A DNA stretch of 64,000 nucleotides from Triangularia verruculosa (taxonomy: Eukaryota; Ascomycota; Sordariomycetes; Sordariales; Podosporaceae). The stretch spans positions 1 to 64,000 of the forward strand of contig MU863883.1 in NCBI GenBank assembly GCA_033296885.1. The letters are read 5' to 3'. The notes below the pieces were generated by a model that worked only from the letters and a program-made list of their open reading frames with translations, searched no databases and was not told the origin of the DNA. Positions 24,882 to 36,221 of the stretch are shown here, one piece after another (positions within the stretch are counted from its first letter, which is position 1; every line of letters begins with the position of its first letter). A program made the position numbers and the translations under genes.

Positions 24882-27584
24882 ATGAAGACGGATTTCAAGT
24901 TCTCCAATTTGCTGGGGACGGTCTACTGCCAGGGCAATCTTCTATTCAGCCCCGACGGCACCCATCTCTTCTCTCCCGTCGGCAACAGGGTCACTGTCTT
25001 CAACCTCGTCGACAACAAGTCTTACACACTCCCATTCGCCCACCGAAAGAACATCTCGAGGATAGGCCTGACCCCCCAGGGCAACATCCTCCTCTCCGTA
25101 GACGAAGATGGCCAGGCCATCCTGACCAACATCCCGCGCCGCGTCGTATTATACCACTTTTCATTCAAGTCAAAAGTAACCGCCCTTTCGTTTGCGCCTT
25201 CGGGGAGACATTTCGCAGTGGGATTAGGGAGGAAAATCGAGTTATGGCGCGTCCCATCGACTCCAGATACAAGTGAGGAAGGCGACCTCGAGTTTGCGCC
25301 GTTTGTGCGCCATCATACACACACACAGCACTTTGACGATGTCAGGCATATCGAATGGTCGCACGACTCCCGCTTCTTCCTCAGCGCATCCAAGGATCTG
25401 ACGGCGAGGATATGGAGCTTAAATGCCGAAGAAGGATTTACACCCACCGTCCTGTCAGGACACAGGCAAGGTGTAGTGGCCGCTTGGTTCTCCAAAGATC
25501 AGGAGACAATCTACACCGTCAGCAAGGACGGAGCCGTTTTCGACTGGCAGTATGTGGCAAAGCCGGGGCAGGACGAGGACGAGATGGTGGACGATTCGGA
25601 TATGCAGTGGAGGATCGTTAACAAGCACTACTTTATGCAAAACGGTGCAACACTCCGATGCGCCGCCTTCCATCCCGAATCGAATCTCCTCGTAGCCGGT
25701 TTCTCGAATGGTATCTTCGGTCTGTACGAGATGCCCGACTTCAACCAGATTCACACCCTTAACATCTCGCAAAACGAAATCGACTTCGTAACGATCAATA
25801 AGAGCGGTGAATGGCTTGCTTTTGGTGCGTCTAAGCTGGGCCAGCTTTTGGTGTGGGAGTGGCAGTCAGAATCATACATTCTCAAGCAGCAGGGGCATTT
25901 TGATGCAATGAACGCGTTGGTATACTCTCCCGATGGTCAGAGGATTGTCACAACGGCCGATGACGGAAAGATCAAAGTGTGGGATATTGAGTCTGGGTTC
26001 TGCATAGTAACATTTACCGAGCACACGAGCGGCATCACAGCATGCGAATTTGCCAAGAAGGGCAACGTTTTGTTCACAGCAAGTTTGGACGGGTCTATCA
26101 GAGCCTGGGATCTGATCAGATACAGAAACTTCAGGACGTTTACCGCCCCTGAAAGACTGTCCTTTTCTTGTATGGCAGTCGACCCAAGTGGCGAAGTCGT
26201 TGCGGCTGGTTCCATCGACTCTTTCGACATTCACATTTGGTCCGTCCAGACCGGTCAGCTCCTAGACAGACTTACTGGCCATGAGGGCCCAGTGTCTTCG
26301 CTCGCTTTTGCCCCCAACGGCGGTCTCTTGGTTAGCGGCAGTTGGGACAAGACCGCCAGGATATGGTCCATCTTCAACCGAACGCAGACCAGTGAGCCTC
26401 TGCAGCTCATGTCGGATGTGTTAGACATTGCCTTCAGACCAGACTCGTTACAAATTGCCATTTCCACACTGGACGGCCAGTTGTCGTTCTGGTCTGTGTC
26501 GGAAGCTACCCAGGTATCCGGCGTCGACGGCCGTCGTGATGTATCAGGTGGCCGCAGAATCACAGATCGCCGAACAGCAGCCAACGTATCAGGCACCAAG
26601 AGCTTCAACACCATCCGCTACAGCATGGACGGGTCTTGCATCCTCGCAGGCGGAAACAGCAAGTACATCTGCTTGTACTCTGCTACAACAATGGTTCTCC
26701 TCAAGAAATTCACTGTCAGTGTCAACCTCGCGCTGTCGGGCACACAAGAATTCCTCAACAGCAAGCTCGTCACCGAAGCCGGCCCCGCCGGTCTCGTCGA
26801 TGACCAAGGTGAAGCCTCCGACCTGGAAGACCGCATCGACAGGTCACTCCCCGGTGCCAAAAGAGGCGACCCTGGTGCCAGGAGGAAGAACCCAGAAGTC
26901 AGAGTTACTGGCGTAGCCTTCTCACCTAGCGGCACATCTTTCTGCGCTTGCTCGACAGAAGGCTTGTTAATTTACAGCCTGGACAGCACAGTGCAATTCG
27001 ATCCGTTTGATCTCAACATGGAGATCACTCCTGCCTCTACCCTTGCTGTTCTCCAAAACGAAAAGGATTACCTCAAGGCTCTGGTCATGGCGTTCCGTCT
27101 GAACGAGGCTGGCTTGATCCAAAGGGTGTTCCAGGCCATTCCTTACACAGACATTGGGCTGGTAGTAGAAAACTTCCCTACTGTTTACGTAGCGCGGTTA
27201 CTGCGTTATGTGGCCGCCCAAACAGAACAGTCTCCCCACGTTGAGTTCTGCATGCTGTGGATCAAGGCGTTGGTGGACAAGCACGGCGCCTGGCTCATGG
27301 CCAACCGAGGCAAGGTCGACGTCGAGTTGCGGATTGTGTCGAGGGCTGTGGCAAAGATGAGGGACGAGATCAGACGGCTGGCGGATGATAACGTCTACAC
27401 AGTCGATTATTTGATCGGCCAGGCCAGCAGCAAGGCAGCGCAGGCTGGGAAGGAGCCAAAGACAATTGAGTGGAGTGCTAATGGTGATTTGGAGGTCAAG
27501 GCTCTGCCTTCGAATCAGAAAGAGGTCACGATGGAGGATATACTGCAGGAAGAAAGCGAAGGGGAGTGGATTGGGTTAGAGTAG
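24882..27584 (+). CDS. pwp2: Periodic tryptophan protein 2, U3 snoRNP UTP-B subunit
   Basis: WD40 protein of the UTP-B module of the small-subunit processome, needed for early 18S pre-rRNA processing in the nucleolus. Single exon, 900 residues from the ATG starting MKTDFKFSNLLGTVY, where family similarity begins. Tandem WD repeats fill most of the protein (WSHDSRFFLSASKDLTARIW, VTTADDGKIKVWD, SWDKTARIWSI), forming two propellers. A Utp12-type C-terminal domain follows (YLKALVMAFRLNEAGLIQRV, LLRYVAAQTEQSPHVEFCMLW), then an acidic end. It is convergent with the next gene, with about 100 bp between the stops. Confidence 0.96.
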   Translation: MKTDFKFSNLLGTVYCQGNLLFSPDGTHLFSPVGNRVTVFNLVDNKSYTLPFAHRKNISRIGLTPQGNILLSVDEDGQAILTNIPRRVVLYHFSFKSKVTALSFAPSGRHFAVGLGRKIELWRVPSTPDTSEEGDLEFAPFVRHHTHTQHFDDVRHIEWSHDSRFFLSASKDLTARIWSLNAEEGFTPTVLSGHRQGVVAAWFSKDQETIYTVSKDGAVFDWQYVAKPGQDEDEMVDDSDMQWRIVNKHYFMQNGATLRCAAFHPESNLLVAGFSNGIFGLYEMPDFNQIHTLNISQNEIDFVTINKSGEWLAFGASKLGQLLVWEWQSESYILKQQGHFDAMNALVYSPDGQRIVTTADDGKIKVWDIESGFCIVTFTEHTSGITACEFAKKGNVLFTASLDGSIRAWDLIRYRNFRTFTAPERLSFSCMAVDPSGEVVAAGSIDSFDIHIWSVQTGQLLDRLTGHEGPVSSLAFAPNGGLLVSGSWDKTARIWSIFNRTQTSEPLQLMSDVLDIAFRPDSLQIAISTLDGQLSFWSVSEATQVSGVDGRRDVSGGRRITDRRTAANVSGTKSFNTIRYSMDGSCILAGGNSKYICLYSATTMVLLKKFTVSVNLALSGTQEFLNSKLVTEAGPAGLVDDQGEASDLEDRIDRSLPGAKRGDPGARRKNPEVRVTGVAFSPSGTSFCACSTEGLLIYSLDSTVQFDPFDLNMEITPASTLAVLQNEKDYLKALVMAFRLNEAGLIQRVFQAIPYTDIGLVVENFPTVYVARLLRYVAAQTEQSPHVEFCMLWIKALVDKHGAWLMANRGKVDVELRIVSRAVAKMRDEIRRLADDNVYTVDYLIGQASSKAAQAGKEPKTIEWSANGDLEVKALPSNQKEVTMEDILQEESEGEWIGLE

Positions 27585-27685
27585 GGTTGGATCTTTTGTT
27601 TAATATTATGTTATACTAGGTTAAAGGCAAAAGGCTGGCGTCGGGAAAAGAATGATTGATACCATTTTGATACCACATTTCTTGT

Positions 27686-29156
27686 CTACAGCTTGCTGTC
27701 GTCAACATCTGGGATGTCCTGTTCATTGTTAGCGTTTACACCGTGATAATGAGTGATGGCATAGACCTACCTTCCAAGCCTCCTCAAATCCAGCACTCCT
27801 CACCCAGTGCTCGCCAGGTGCCTCAACCGAATCAACAATCAAATGACAAATCTTCTCCCACAACTCCCCCTTCACCCTGAACGTCTCCTTCTGCTCATAC
27901 GGCCGGGAGATATTCCTGCAAACCACCGTCGCCCTCCCTAGCTTAATCGCATGCCCATCATCCCCAAAACCATGCAGTCTAGCCACCGCCTCCTCCACTG
28001 TCTTCCCCTTTTCCGGGCTCTTCGGCTGATAGTGTTCCAGCCTCTCCAGCCTCAGCTCCGGACACCCCCTAGCCACATACTGCAGCAAATCCATCCTAAT
28101 CTTCCATTCCAACAGCCTCCTCTTCGTCCTCTCCGACACCGAACCCATCTTATTAACCGAAACAAAAAACGGCGCGGCATTCACATGATGCATCAAGAAG
28201 AAATCAAACTTTGGCACTTTCTTCCCCTCCATCACCACCGCCGCCCCAGCAGCAATATACACCGCCGCATTAAACATCTCCGCCGTCTTCTCCTCCACCT
28301 CCCCTTCTTTCACCCTCACCCTCGCCGCAAGCTTAATCATCTCCTCCTTCGCCCTAACCAGCACCCCATCCCGGATTTTATTCCCATCCTTAAACCTCGC
28401 CGATGTTCTCAACTTCTCATTCCCGCTTACCTCCCCCAACAACCCCAACACCCCCTCCCCCTCCCCACCATCCCGTGCCATTTTCTCTGCCCCCAAAAGA
28501 AACTCACGCAAGTTATCAGAGTGAACCGCCGCCTGCGCCAACCCCTCCGCCACCACCCCCGGCAAGCCCCATTCCAGCCCATACATGACCTGAATCAGCG
28601 GGTGCAGAAACCCCCCAAACAGCCTCACCATCAAATCCTCTTTCCCTTCTCCCTCCTCAAACAAATACCTATTCACCGTCTCCTCCCACCCGACCCTCGC
28701 AATCTCCTCCTGAAAAAACCGGAGAAAGTCAGGGTAAAACTCCTCTTTGCCGTAGTACTCCCTCAACGTCTCCGGCGTTAACTTCACAGAGTCGTGCTCC
28801 GGCAGGACTGGGCGCTGGTAGGAAGCGTTGTGGTCGTAAGCGGACTGAAGCTGGGACGAGTCCGCGCCGGTGCCGTATAATGCAAGCAAGTGGTGGGGTA
28901 TGTGATTGTGGAAGCCGTCCTTGTTGAAGAAGACGTGGTGGGATTCCATGTCCACTTGTAAGAGGTCGGAGCATTTTCTCGCCGAGGGGGCGGTTTGGGT
29001 GATGCCCCAGAGGCCGGTGTTGGTTGGGGTGAGGTGCATTTTGGTTGTTGCTGTTGCTGAAGAAGACATTCTGAATTTTGTCGTTGATGCTGCTGACGAG
29101 AAGTGGAGAATGTGCCTTGCTTGAGGGACAAGTCTGAAGAAACGAATGGAGATCAT
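27686..29156 (-). CDS. Questin oxidase-like protein (GedK/AflY family)
   Basis: Member of the questin-oxidase-like family, which includes Baeyer-Villiger-type enzymes of fungal anthraquinone and aflatoxin pathways. Exons 29156-27771 and 27718-27686 (intron 52 nt) give about 472 residues. Visible family features are HVFFNKDGFHNHIPHHLLALYG, SDNLREFLLGAEKM-type residues, PLIQVMYGLEWGLPG and FDFFLMHHVNAAPF. The first 29 residues (MISIRFFRLVPQARHILHF) could be a mitochondrial presequence; the alternative start is the Met in FRMSSSATA. The last exon adds DIPDVDDSKL. No polyketide synthase or other cluster gene is adjacent, so a role in secondary metabolism is not supported by context. Confidence 0.85.
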
Positions 29157-29883
29157 TCATAAAAGCTACCACCTTGGCTGTTTCTCCTTGGACTGGATAC
29201 CTAGACGATTGGGACAGACGAAAAAGTAATTCCGTTATTGGGGTGTTCTGATGAAAACCACAGCCATCAAAAATCAAAACGAAGAGGGGCAGCTGTAACA
29301 CCTACTACTACATAGTGCTTAGAAATCGTCCGTCCCCCTAAAACCCGAGGCCGAAGACCGACGACTTGTCATTCTTCAAAAGCTCCCACTATTACCCAAA
29401 CCTCTTCCCTGAAAGCTCCCATCTCTTGCTTGTTCTGTCCTCACAGCTGACCACCCATTGTAACAATGACATCATTGAACTTGTAACCCCACAGCTTGTG
29501 TATGCAGGAACAAATGACCATCTCAAGTATACCTCACACTAGATAGCTCCTTTCATTAATTATTATGTAAGTTATATCATCCGTAATTCATCCCATCTAC
29601 CTTACCTGTAGGTCCATATTAGATAATCTTCATATTTCATCTCTTCAATTACGTCTTGTCTCTTTTTCAAACCATCATCACCACCACCACTTCCCCTCCA
29701 GAAATCCAACGGCAACCACAATAGGCTTCTCTAAAAATCACCAAAAACGCATCGCTATCTTTTTCATTACAAATAAACCATGCCTTTCCCAAAATTGTCC
29801 CCCGTCTATGCTCTCAATATATGTGTTGCGTGTATGGCTGGGCAGTAATTCATTCGCTGTCGCCATTAAACCCGGTGTATTCT
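29157..29883. other. Intergenic: questin-oxidase-like promoter, 5-phosphatase 3' flank
   Basis: About 730 bp, AT-richer than its surroundings from 29500 to 29780. No gene or clear motif is seen. Confidence 0.5.
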
Positions 29884-32800
29884 TCACTCCCTATGTCCGC
29901 TCGGACTTCTATGATCTCTCCTCCCGCCAACAGCGGACCTGCTCGATCGTTGCTGCTGCTCAATTAACTGCGTCGCTGTCGCCTCATCATACCCAATCAC
30001 GTTTGTCAAATAGTAAAACCTATTCACACGGTTAGTCTTGTCCCAGCCGTAAAATTGAGATGAAAAAAAACTCACTTCTCCCCTCTTCCCTCCCTCCCCC
30101 TCAAATTTTCCCACTCCTGCTGGCACTCCATCCAAACTTGGGCCCTCTCCTTGCCCCTCACCCTCTTCACCTCGAACCTAAACCTCCCACTCACAGGTCT
30201 ATGATCCGACACCCTCACCTCATGCCTCTTATAATCCAGCTGCTCTATCCTTCCTCTACCAGCTCCGCACCTGAACAGCAGTCTATCACACCACGCCGGA
30301 CTCCTCCTCTTTTCGCTCGTATCATAATTGTCCGTCCCCACATCATACTTGTATGTCGGAGCAAAGGTAATCGGCAGCTCTTCGAACGCCCGGAGCCTGA
30401 AACCTGGGTTCCTCCTCCTGGCCACAAGCAGTTGGTCCCGCTCCAGTAACTTGGCGAGGTTGCCTGCCTTGACGGCGGTCACAACAGTGTCCCGAGACAT
30501 GGTGTCGATGCGGTAATTCAGATCGCCGTTGAGGAGGCACAGCTCATGGTCCAGAATCATAGTTCCATCACCGCCACCGACAAAGCTGTCGAACCGCACC
30601 GAGGGGTCCCTCTCACTTGGCAGCAGCGACGCCTCCAAGATGGCTGCGATATCGTTATGCCTCTGGTTCGCTCCCGACTGCCCGGCCGCCAAGTGGCAGT
30701 TGATAAAGCAGAGCGATGTGTCGTCCACCATGAACCTCACCACGATCGCTCCCTTGTTTCCGTGCAAGCCGCCCATACCGCGCTTGACTTCCGCACTGTT
30801 CAGGTTGCTGATCCGACCCAAGAGGTCAGCCTTGACGAAAATGGCCGTGAACAATCCCACAAGTGGCGCTGAATGCAGGACGTGGTACAGCTCCCCGTCC
30901 ATGTGCTGATCCAGACTTTGCTTGAGGTGCGCCAGCCAGTTGCGGTATTGGTGGCTCATTCGTTCCTGATCCGTCCCTTCCTTCTTCTTTGGCTTCAAGA
31001 ACCTCTTCGCCGTGAGGGTCTTGTCCTCCAAGTCAACCAGCTCTTGGAATCCAAAAACAATGATGTCGGGCGAATCGCTGCTCCTCAACAGGTTCTCAAT
31101 GAACACCCTGTCGTCGTTCGCATAGTTGAGGCTATTCGGCGTCGAAGCTCCCGCATTCCAAGTCAGGATCAGCGCCTTGATCTTTTCGAATTGGCAGTAC
31201 CTCGCATCATGCTGCTTCATCTTTGCCTGCAGCCAGTCATCCTGCAGTAGACCATCCCAAACGCGCAACATGTTATCCGCGCCGAGGGAGACCACCTGGT
31301 GACGATCCAGCTTGTAAGAGCTGGACTGATCAGATATCAGCTTCACGACTGGGTTTTCGTGAGCCTGCCAGTCCTTCTTGACCGCCCATGGCGTTTGCCC
31401 CATGTCGTAGACCGAGATCTTTCCCGTGTTGTATCCTGCCCATAGATACCCCCCCGCACCGGCAAGAGAGTTGATCTTGTACTGGCTGATATTCATCACA
31501 CCGAGACAAGAGTAATCTTTCCGGGAATAAATGGTTACTTTCCCGTCGTTGTGACCGAAAAAGACCTTGTCTGGATCCGAGGCCAGCAAAGAGCCCGATG
31601 TCACCTCTCCGGCGCTCTCTTGAATAAGGGGTCGGATGAGAACCTGGAACTGCGTCCTGCCATCGAGCGTCGGTAGGAATACCCGGATCTCTTTCCCTGT
31701 GGCGTGCCAGAGTTCGTCCCCTACCACCATAGAGAATGCGTGACCCTTTGGTAATCGGAACGTCTGCGTTGGTGGGTAAGCCAAGCTGGGCAAATTGCTG
31801 CCGTCAGCTGGCCCCCAAACGTGGAGCGTTCCGCTCTCGTCCAGCGTCCAGAGCTCGTTGAAATGCCTGTAGATTCTCATAATCTCGTACCGGCCATGGA
31901 CGTTTGGTCTGTTGGTGACAATGCTCTGTGAGAGCACATCGGCCTCCAACAACTCACCATTGTTGGTTCCAATCCATATCCTCGCGCCCTCCTCATCAAC
32001 GCTCTCTCCTGGTTTGAATGCTACTGATGCTCCCTTCATGCCCTCGCTCATGGCCAGGCTCATTACGAGCTCCCCATCCATGACGTTCCACGCCCGGGTG
32101 TAACTGCCAGTCGTGCAAACAAAGGCTCCACATACGTCAAACATGCGACTGTCGTATCTTGTGGCAATTTCATGTGCACCCTTGCTCAAGAACGGCTTGC
32201 TTCGGTTGGTTCGCGATGTGTCGGGATATCCCATATCCGCCTTGTGAGAGGCTTGTATCTGACTCTCGACCGGCCTGGACTCAACGGGCGTTGCGGGAGG
32301 TGGCGGTGCATGGTAATCATTGGAGACTCTACTGGGTGCCCGATCTGCCACAGTCATGGACCTGCCATTCAGCCGTGGGATAGTAGGGGTTGCCTGGGCT
32401 ACTGGCGTTGAAATTATTCGTTTTTGTTGAGTCGCCGTCGCTAGGTTCGTATTTACTCCCGGCCGGGGTGGTCGCGGAGGTGGTGCAGAAACAGAATTGG
32501 CAGCGCGAACCGATTCAATAATGCTCTGTGGTCGTGCAGGGAGCGCAGGCCGGTCGCCCGTAATTTGTGGTGTTAGAGGCTCGTCCTTGCCCCGTCTCTT
32601 TGAGGCAAGTGAGTGATGTTGCGGGGGCGGGTCAAAGCCTACGTGGAAGGTATTCGACCGTTTTACACCGATAGAGGTCGGGTTATGATTTGAGGGCAGT
32701 TGATGTTGGCTATGTTGATGTTGATGATGCGGTTGCTGCGGCCTTGGTCTCGTGGGCAACACTGGGGGGGTATCTTGCTCATCCGGCGATCCTCCACTGC

Positions 32801-33646
32801 TGGGTGGGCTGTTGAAAGGTGACACTTTAGGACTGGGCCGCTTCTGAATATCGATGGGTTGACTTGACTGAGCCGGTCTGCTGGGTTGCTCAAACAGGGT
32901 AAAGCGCGAACTAGGCTTCTCTGCCCGGTTGATCGGAGGCGGTACCGGCCTATGACCCATTTCTCTCTCCCGTCTTAACTCTACCGATCGTCTAGGTGGT
33001 GGAGGTGACGGGGGCCGGGTGGAAGCCATCCGGGGTGACTTCCGAGGTTCCGATGACGGCGTTTGAGAGCGGCTCGGCAAATTGAACTGGTTACCGATTG
33101 TCGCAGGAGACGAGGTCTTGACAAGGGAGTCCGTGTTGACGAATGCCGGACGATCCCCCGTTGGTATGCCTCCTACGCCTCTTTTGGGTGGTGAATGCGG
33201 TGGCTCGACGGTCAGTGCGGGAGCGTTGGTTGCTTTTGGCCTCGGACTGACAGGAGGGACTGTTCGTATTGGCGAGCTCGAGGCGCTGGCATTCGCGGAT
33301 GCGGGGTGAAGACTCGCGAGCGTCAACTTGTCTTTGGGTCGCATTGCCGGTATTGGAGGGGGCTCGCGGGGCGCTGATGTTGAGGGACTCGGATCCCGCT
33401 CACGAAGTCGTCCGGGCTTCGGGGCCGGCGCCGGCGCCGGGGTAGGAGATGCATTTCGAGTCGGTGTACCGGGTTGAGAGTCACCGGGCTTGGTCAAGCC
33501 TTCGAACTTTGCCAGTAGCGACGAGACAGGTCTCTGTGCAAAGAAAGGAGTAGTCAGCCTCGAAGTCTCAATGTTTCAACAACGCCGCTGTCAACTTCAC
33601 TCACAATCGACGAGCCGTCGGTCCCGTTGTCAGCTGGGGGATCCAT
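29884..33646 (-). CDS. Inositol polyphosphate 5-phosphatase with N-terminal beta-propeller
   Basis: Likely removes the 5-phosphate from phosphoinositides. Three exons: 33646-33605, 33533-30076 and 30019-29884, giving 1211 residues. The first ~430 residues are Pro/Ser-rich and probably disordered. Residues ~450-790 look like a WD40-type propeller (LVMSLAMSEGMKG, IWIGTNNGELLEAD, KINSLAGAGGYLWAGYNTGKI, NMLRVWDGLL). The catalytic domain follows at ~800-1140: LILTWNAGAS, VFGFQELVDLE, GNKGAIVVRF, FINCHLAAGQSGANQRH, LLNGDLNYRID, RRSPAWCDRLLF and VSDHRPVSGRF, so all active-site motifs are present. The tail ends FYYLTNVIGYDEATATQLIEQQQ. The propeller plus IPPc order resembles fungal and plant WD-repeat 5-phosphatases. 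Confidence 0.92.
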
Positions 33647-34929
33647 GGTGATCTAGGTCCGTTGCGAGCTATGGTTGCTGTCTCGCTTTGCCCATAACAC
33701 CCTTCAGAGCTCTTCTGATCAAGAGCGTGCGTATTGTTTGCGTATTTGTGACAGGTAGAAGCGTGAAGGTAGCTAGTTGTTGCTGAGTGCGAAGCGGGTG
33801 TGCAGGAGTAGCAGGGTGTGCGAGAGAGCGAGGCGGGCCGGCAGTAGAGCGGTCGCGTGTTTGTCGTCAATGCCAGTATCCGAAATTCCAAGGGAGACGG
33901 TTGATGGTTGTGATATGCGAACCAGTGCGGCGGGTGGAGGGGGCTCTTCGGCTGGGGCAGTGTTGGTACTGGGCAGTGTGGGGACGAGTGCCCCGTGGCT
34001 GATCCGGGACAGTTTGCAGGGGCAGAATGACGATGTTCCCTAAGGTACTTCAAAGACAGGTCCGAGGCGCACACTTGGTCCGAAGTTTCTAACAGGAACA
34101 ACTCATACTTTACGCATATCCGGCCCCACTTGGACCTTAAAGAACCCCTTTTGGCCGCCGCAAGCAGCCACTCTGCAAAGCGAAACACGTATGGAAGTCA
34201 GATGGATAACTTCAGGGAGGACAGTTCTGTAGTTGGCAGGCTAATTTTGGGTCTGGATTGGCCGTGTAATGTCGTGCCTGTCCATTCGATGCACATAGCT
34301 TGCTTCCAGAAAGTCTTGGCTGTAATGCGCTCACAGCTCCCAAGAGTTAAAGTGTTTCCCCTTAAAAAGATTATTCACGAAACGGGCGATTGAGCAGAGC
34401 CAGCCCAGACAGCCGGCCCAACATGGAATAGGTGAACATCCTCGAGGCCACTGATACCTCACGAGAGGACAGAATCGGCCTCCATACCGAGAGACACTAC
34501 CATCCAACCCAATAAGGTAACAAAGTAGACAGAGCCTCCATTTTATGCATGGTGAGGGTGACCCAACAAACAAGTCCATGTTTCAAAACGATGATTGCTG
34601 TTGCGGTGCGCCACAGTCCACTATAAATGGTGGGATGGCCCAAGCTTGCTGCTGCACGCTGAGTGAAAACCGTTGACGGGAGGCTGTCGGGGAGCGGAAT
34701 CTGGATGGCCGAGGCCTGAATGCACTGACCACTAAGATCAGTCGACGGGAGCTAGGCCCTTATCCTGCACATCACCCCATTTGAAGTATTGACGACAAAG
34801 TCTTTTAGACGAAGATAGATCGGAACCGGCACCAAATTGCCGTGGACTTTTTCTTCCTCTCAACGGATCTCACAGCACGTTGAATCCTATCATCACCCCG
34901 AACCACGTCTTTTCTAGCCAGACAGCAAA
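33647..34929. other. Intergenic, divergent promoters
   Basis: About 1.3 kb between the divergent starts of the 5-phosphatase and the small membrane protein. ORFs near 33601-34188 (minus) are low-complexity and lack family features. No RNA gene was recognised. Confidence 0.45.
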
Positions 34930-35496
34930 ATGAACACCGTATGTATTTTGATGAAGATACCATGACGTAGCAGCCTTGACTAACAAGTTGCGCTATCTAG
35001 GTCAAATCCTTCTGGTACGCCCCGCGATACAAACCCCATGCTGAATCTGTTGATTGACACGACCATCTAGGGTGGGCTTGGGCTCCTTGTGTGTTGGTAT
35101 GCCAATTTCACTCTCCAATGGGTAGATCAGACTTGCTCATCTTTCACAGCCGGCGGCTCCGCATACTATTTCGCAAAGCAGGGCATTAACGCCGACAAAC
35201 TTGCCCGGCTTGAGGAGAAGCGGAAGAGAAATAGCATGGTTGACTCGCTCGAGTACTCGCAGAATGTCCCGACCCAGCCACTTTCTTCTTCCGCAATGGG
35301 CGGTTCCGCCACGGCTGCTGCGACCAACGGAACGCCTGCGAGGACAGATGCGGTTGGATCACCAAGCCTAGAGACAGGCAATGATCCGGCGCCGACAAGG
35401 CATGCACCTGCTACCGAGGCCGAGAGGCTGTTGGAAAAGAGCAAGTACGAGGCCAGCGTGCCGTTCCGGAGCCGCAAGGGTGATCGATTCTCGTAA
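34930..35496 (+). CDS. Small single-pass membrane protein, function unknown (DUF4748-like)
   Basis: Four exons join in frame: 34930-34938 (9 nt), 35001-35014 (14 nt), 35071-35096 (26 nt) and 35150-35496, giving 131 residues. The joined N-terminus is MNTVKSFWVGLGSLCVAGGSAYYFAK, a hydrophobic segment spread over all four exons. A basic helix (INADKLARLEEKRKR) follows, then a Ser/Thr/Ala-rich linker and a C-terminal block RLLEKSKYEASVPFRSRKGDRFS. The segment after the membrane helix recalls DUF4748, a fungal domain of unknown function; this is from memory and not certain. A short membrane anchor with a basic flank would suit a mitochondrial or ER location, but this is inference. Confidence 0.75.
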
Positions 35497-36221
35497 GGGG
35501 TTGAGTGGTGGACTGGCAGGAATCATGGTGCAACCGAATGGTGGATGGCGCTTTTGACATGAATCATGAGCTTTCAGGATCGGAAGGCTTCGGGGGAACC
35601 AGAACCGGCCTGGAAATTGTATAAAATAGCAGCACTCTTTTTATGGGCATATATATGCCTAGACTGTCAAGTTTCGAGCTTTCTGGCATTGTTATTTCGT
35701 GAGATGAACGTGGGCAAAGATGGATATTTCATGACTTAAATAAGTTACTATAGGTGAAGGGACGGACTGCGTTAAATGATTAGGGTGTCAGCACTTTCTT
35801 AGAACTGATGATAAAAAATAGGGAACAGGAAGGTCTCCGCATGATCTATCTGAGCCAGCTCAATGTTCCTTGCTGGGTTGTTGGCTAACGCAATGGCCTC
35901 GATATGGTGTTTCCATCTTAGACCGGGTCTTTTATACTACATCATGTATTTTCAAGTCCAGCAAATGTAAGGGCACAAAGCTGTAGAAGACAGGAGCTGA
36001 AATATATATCGATCTGTAACAGAAGTCTACCGTGTGTACACTGTACAAAATAGACTTGCATGAATGGTGGGGGAATTGCGCCGGGGCAAGGGTGCTCCAA
36101 GCCGACTTGGCGCGACTTGATTCAACGTCCTCCAAATAATTGTTCGCGATTCCACAGAAACCACAAGGGTACTCGTTCAACAAACAACAAACCGAGCGTG
36201 CCATCGCTTCCGGCCGTCACA
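35497..36221. other. Intergenic: 3' flank and CID/RS gene promoter
   Basis: About 725 bp, AT-rich between 35620 and 36060. No gene or clear motif is seen. Confidence 0.5.

Noticed and set aside
27951..28781. 276-codon plus-strand ORF opposite the questin-oxidase-like gene
   Set aside because: Antisense, His/Pro/Leu-rich low complexity that mirrors the real gene.
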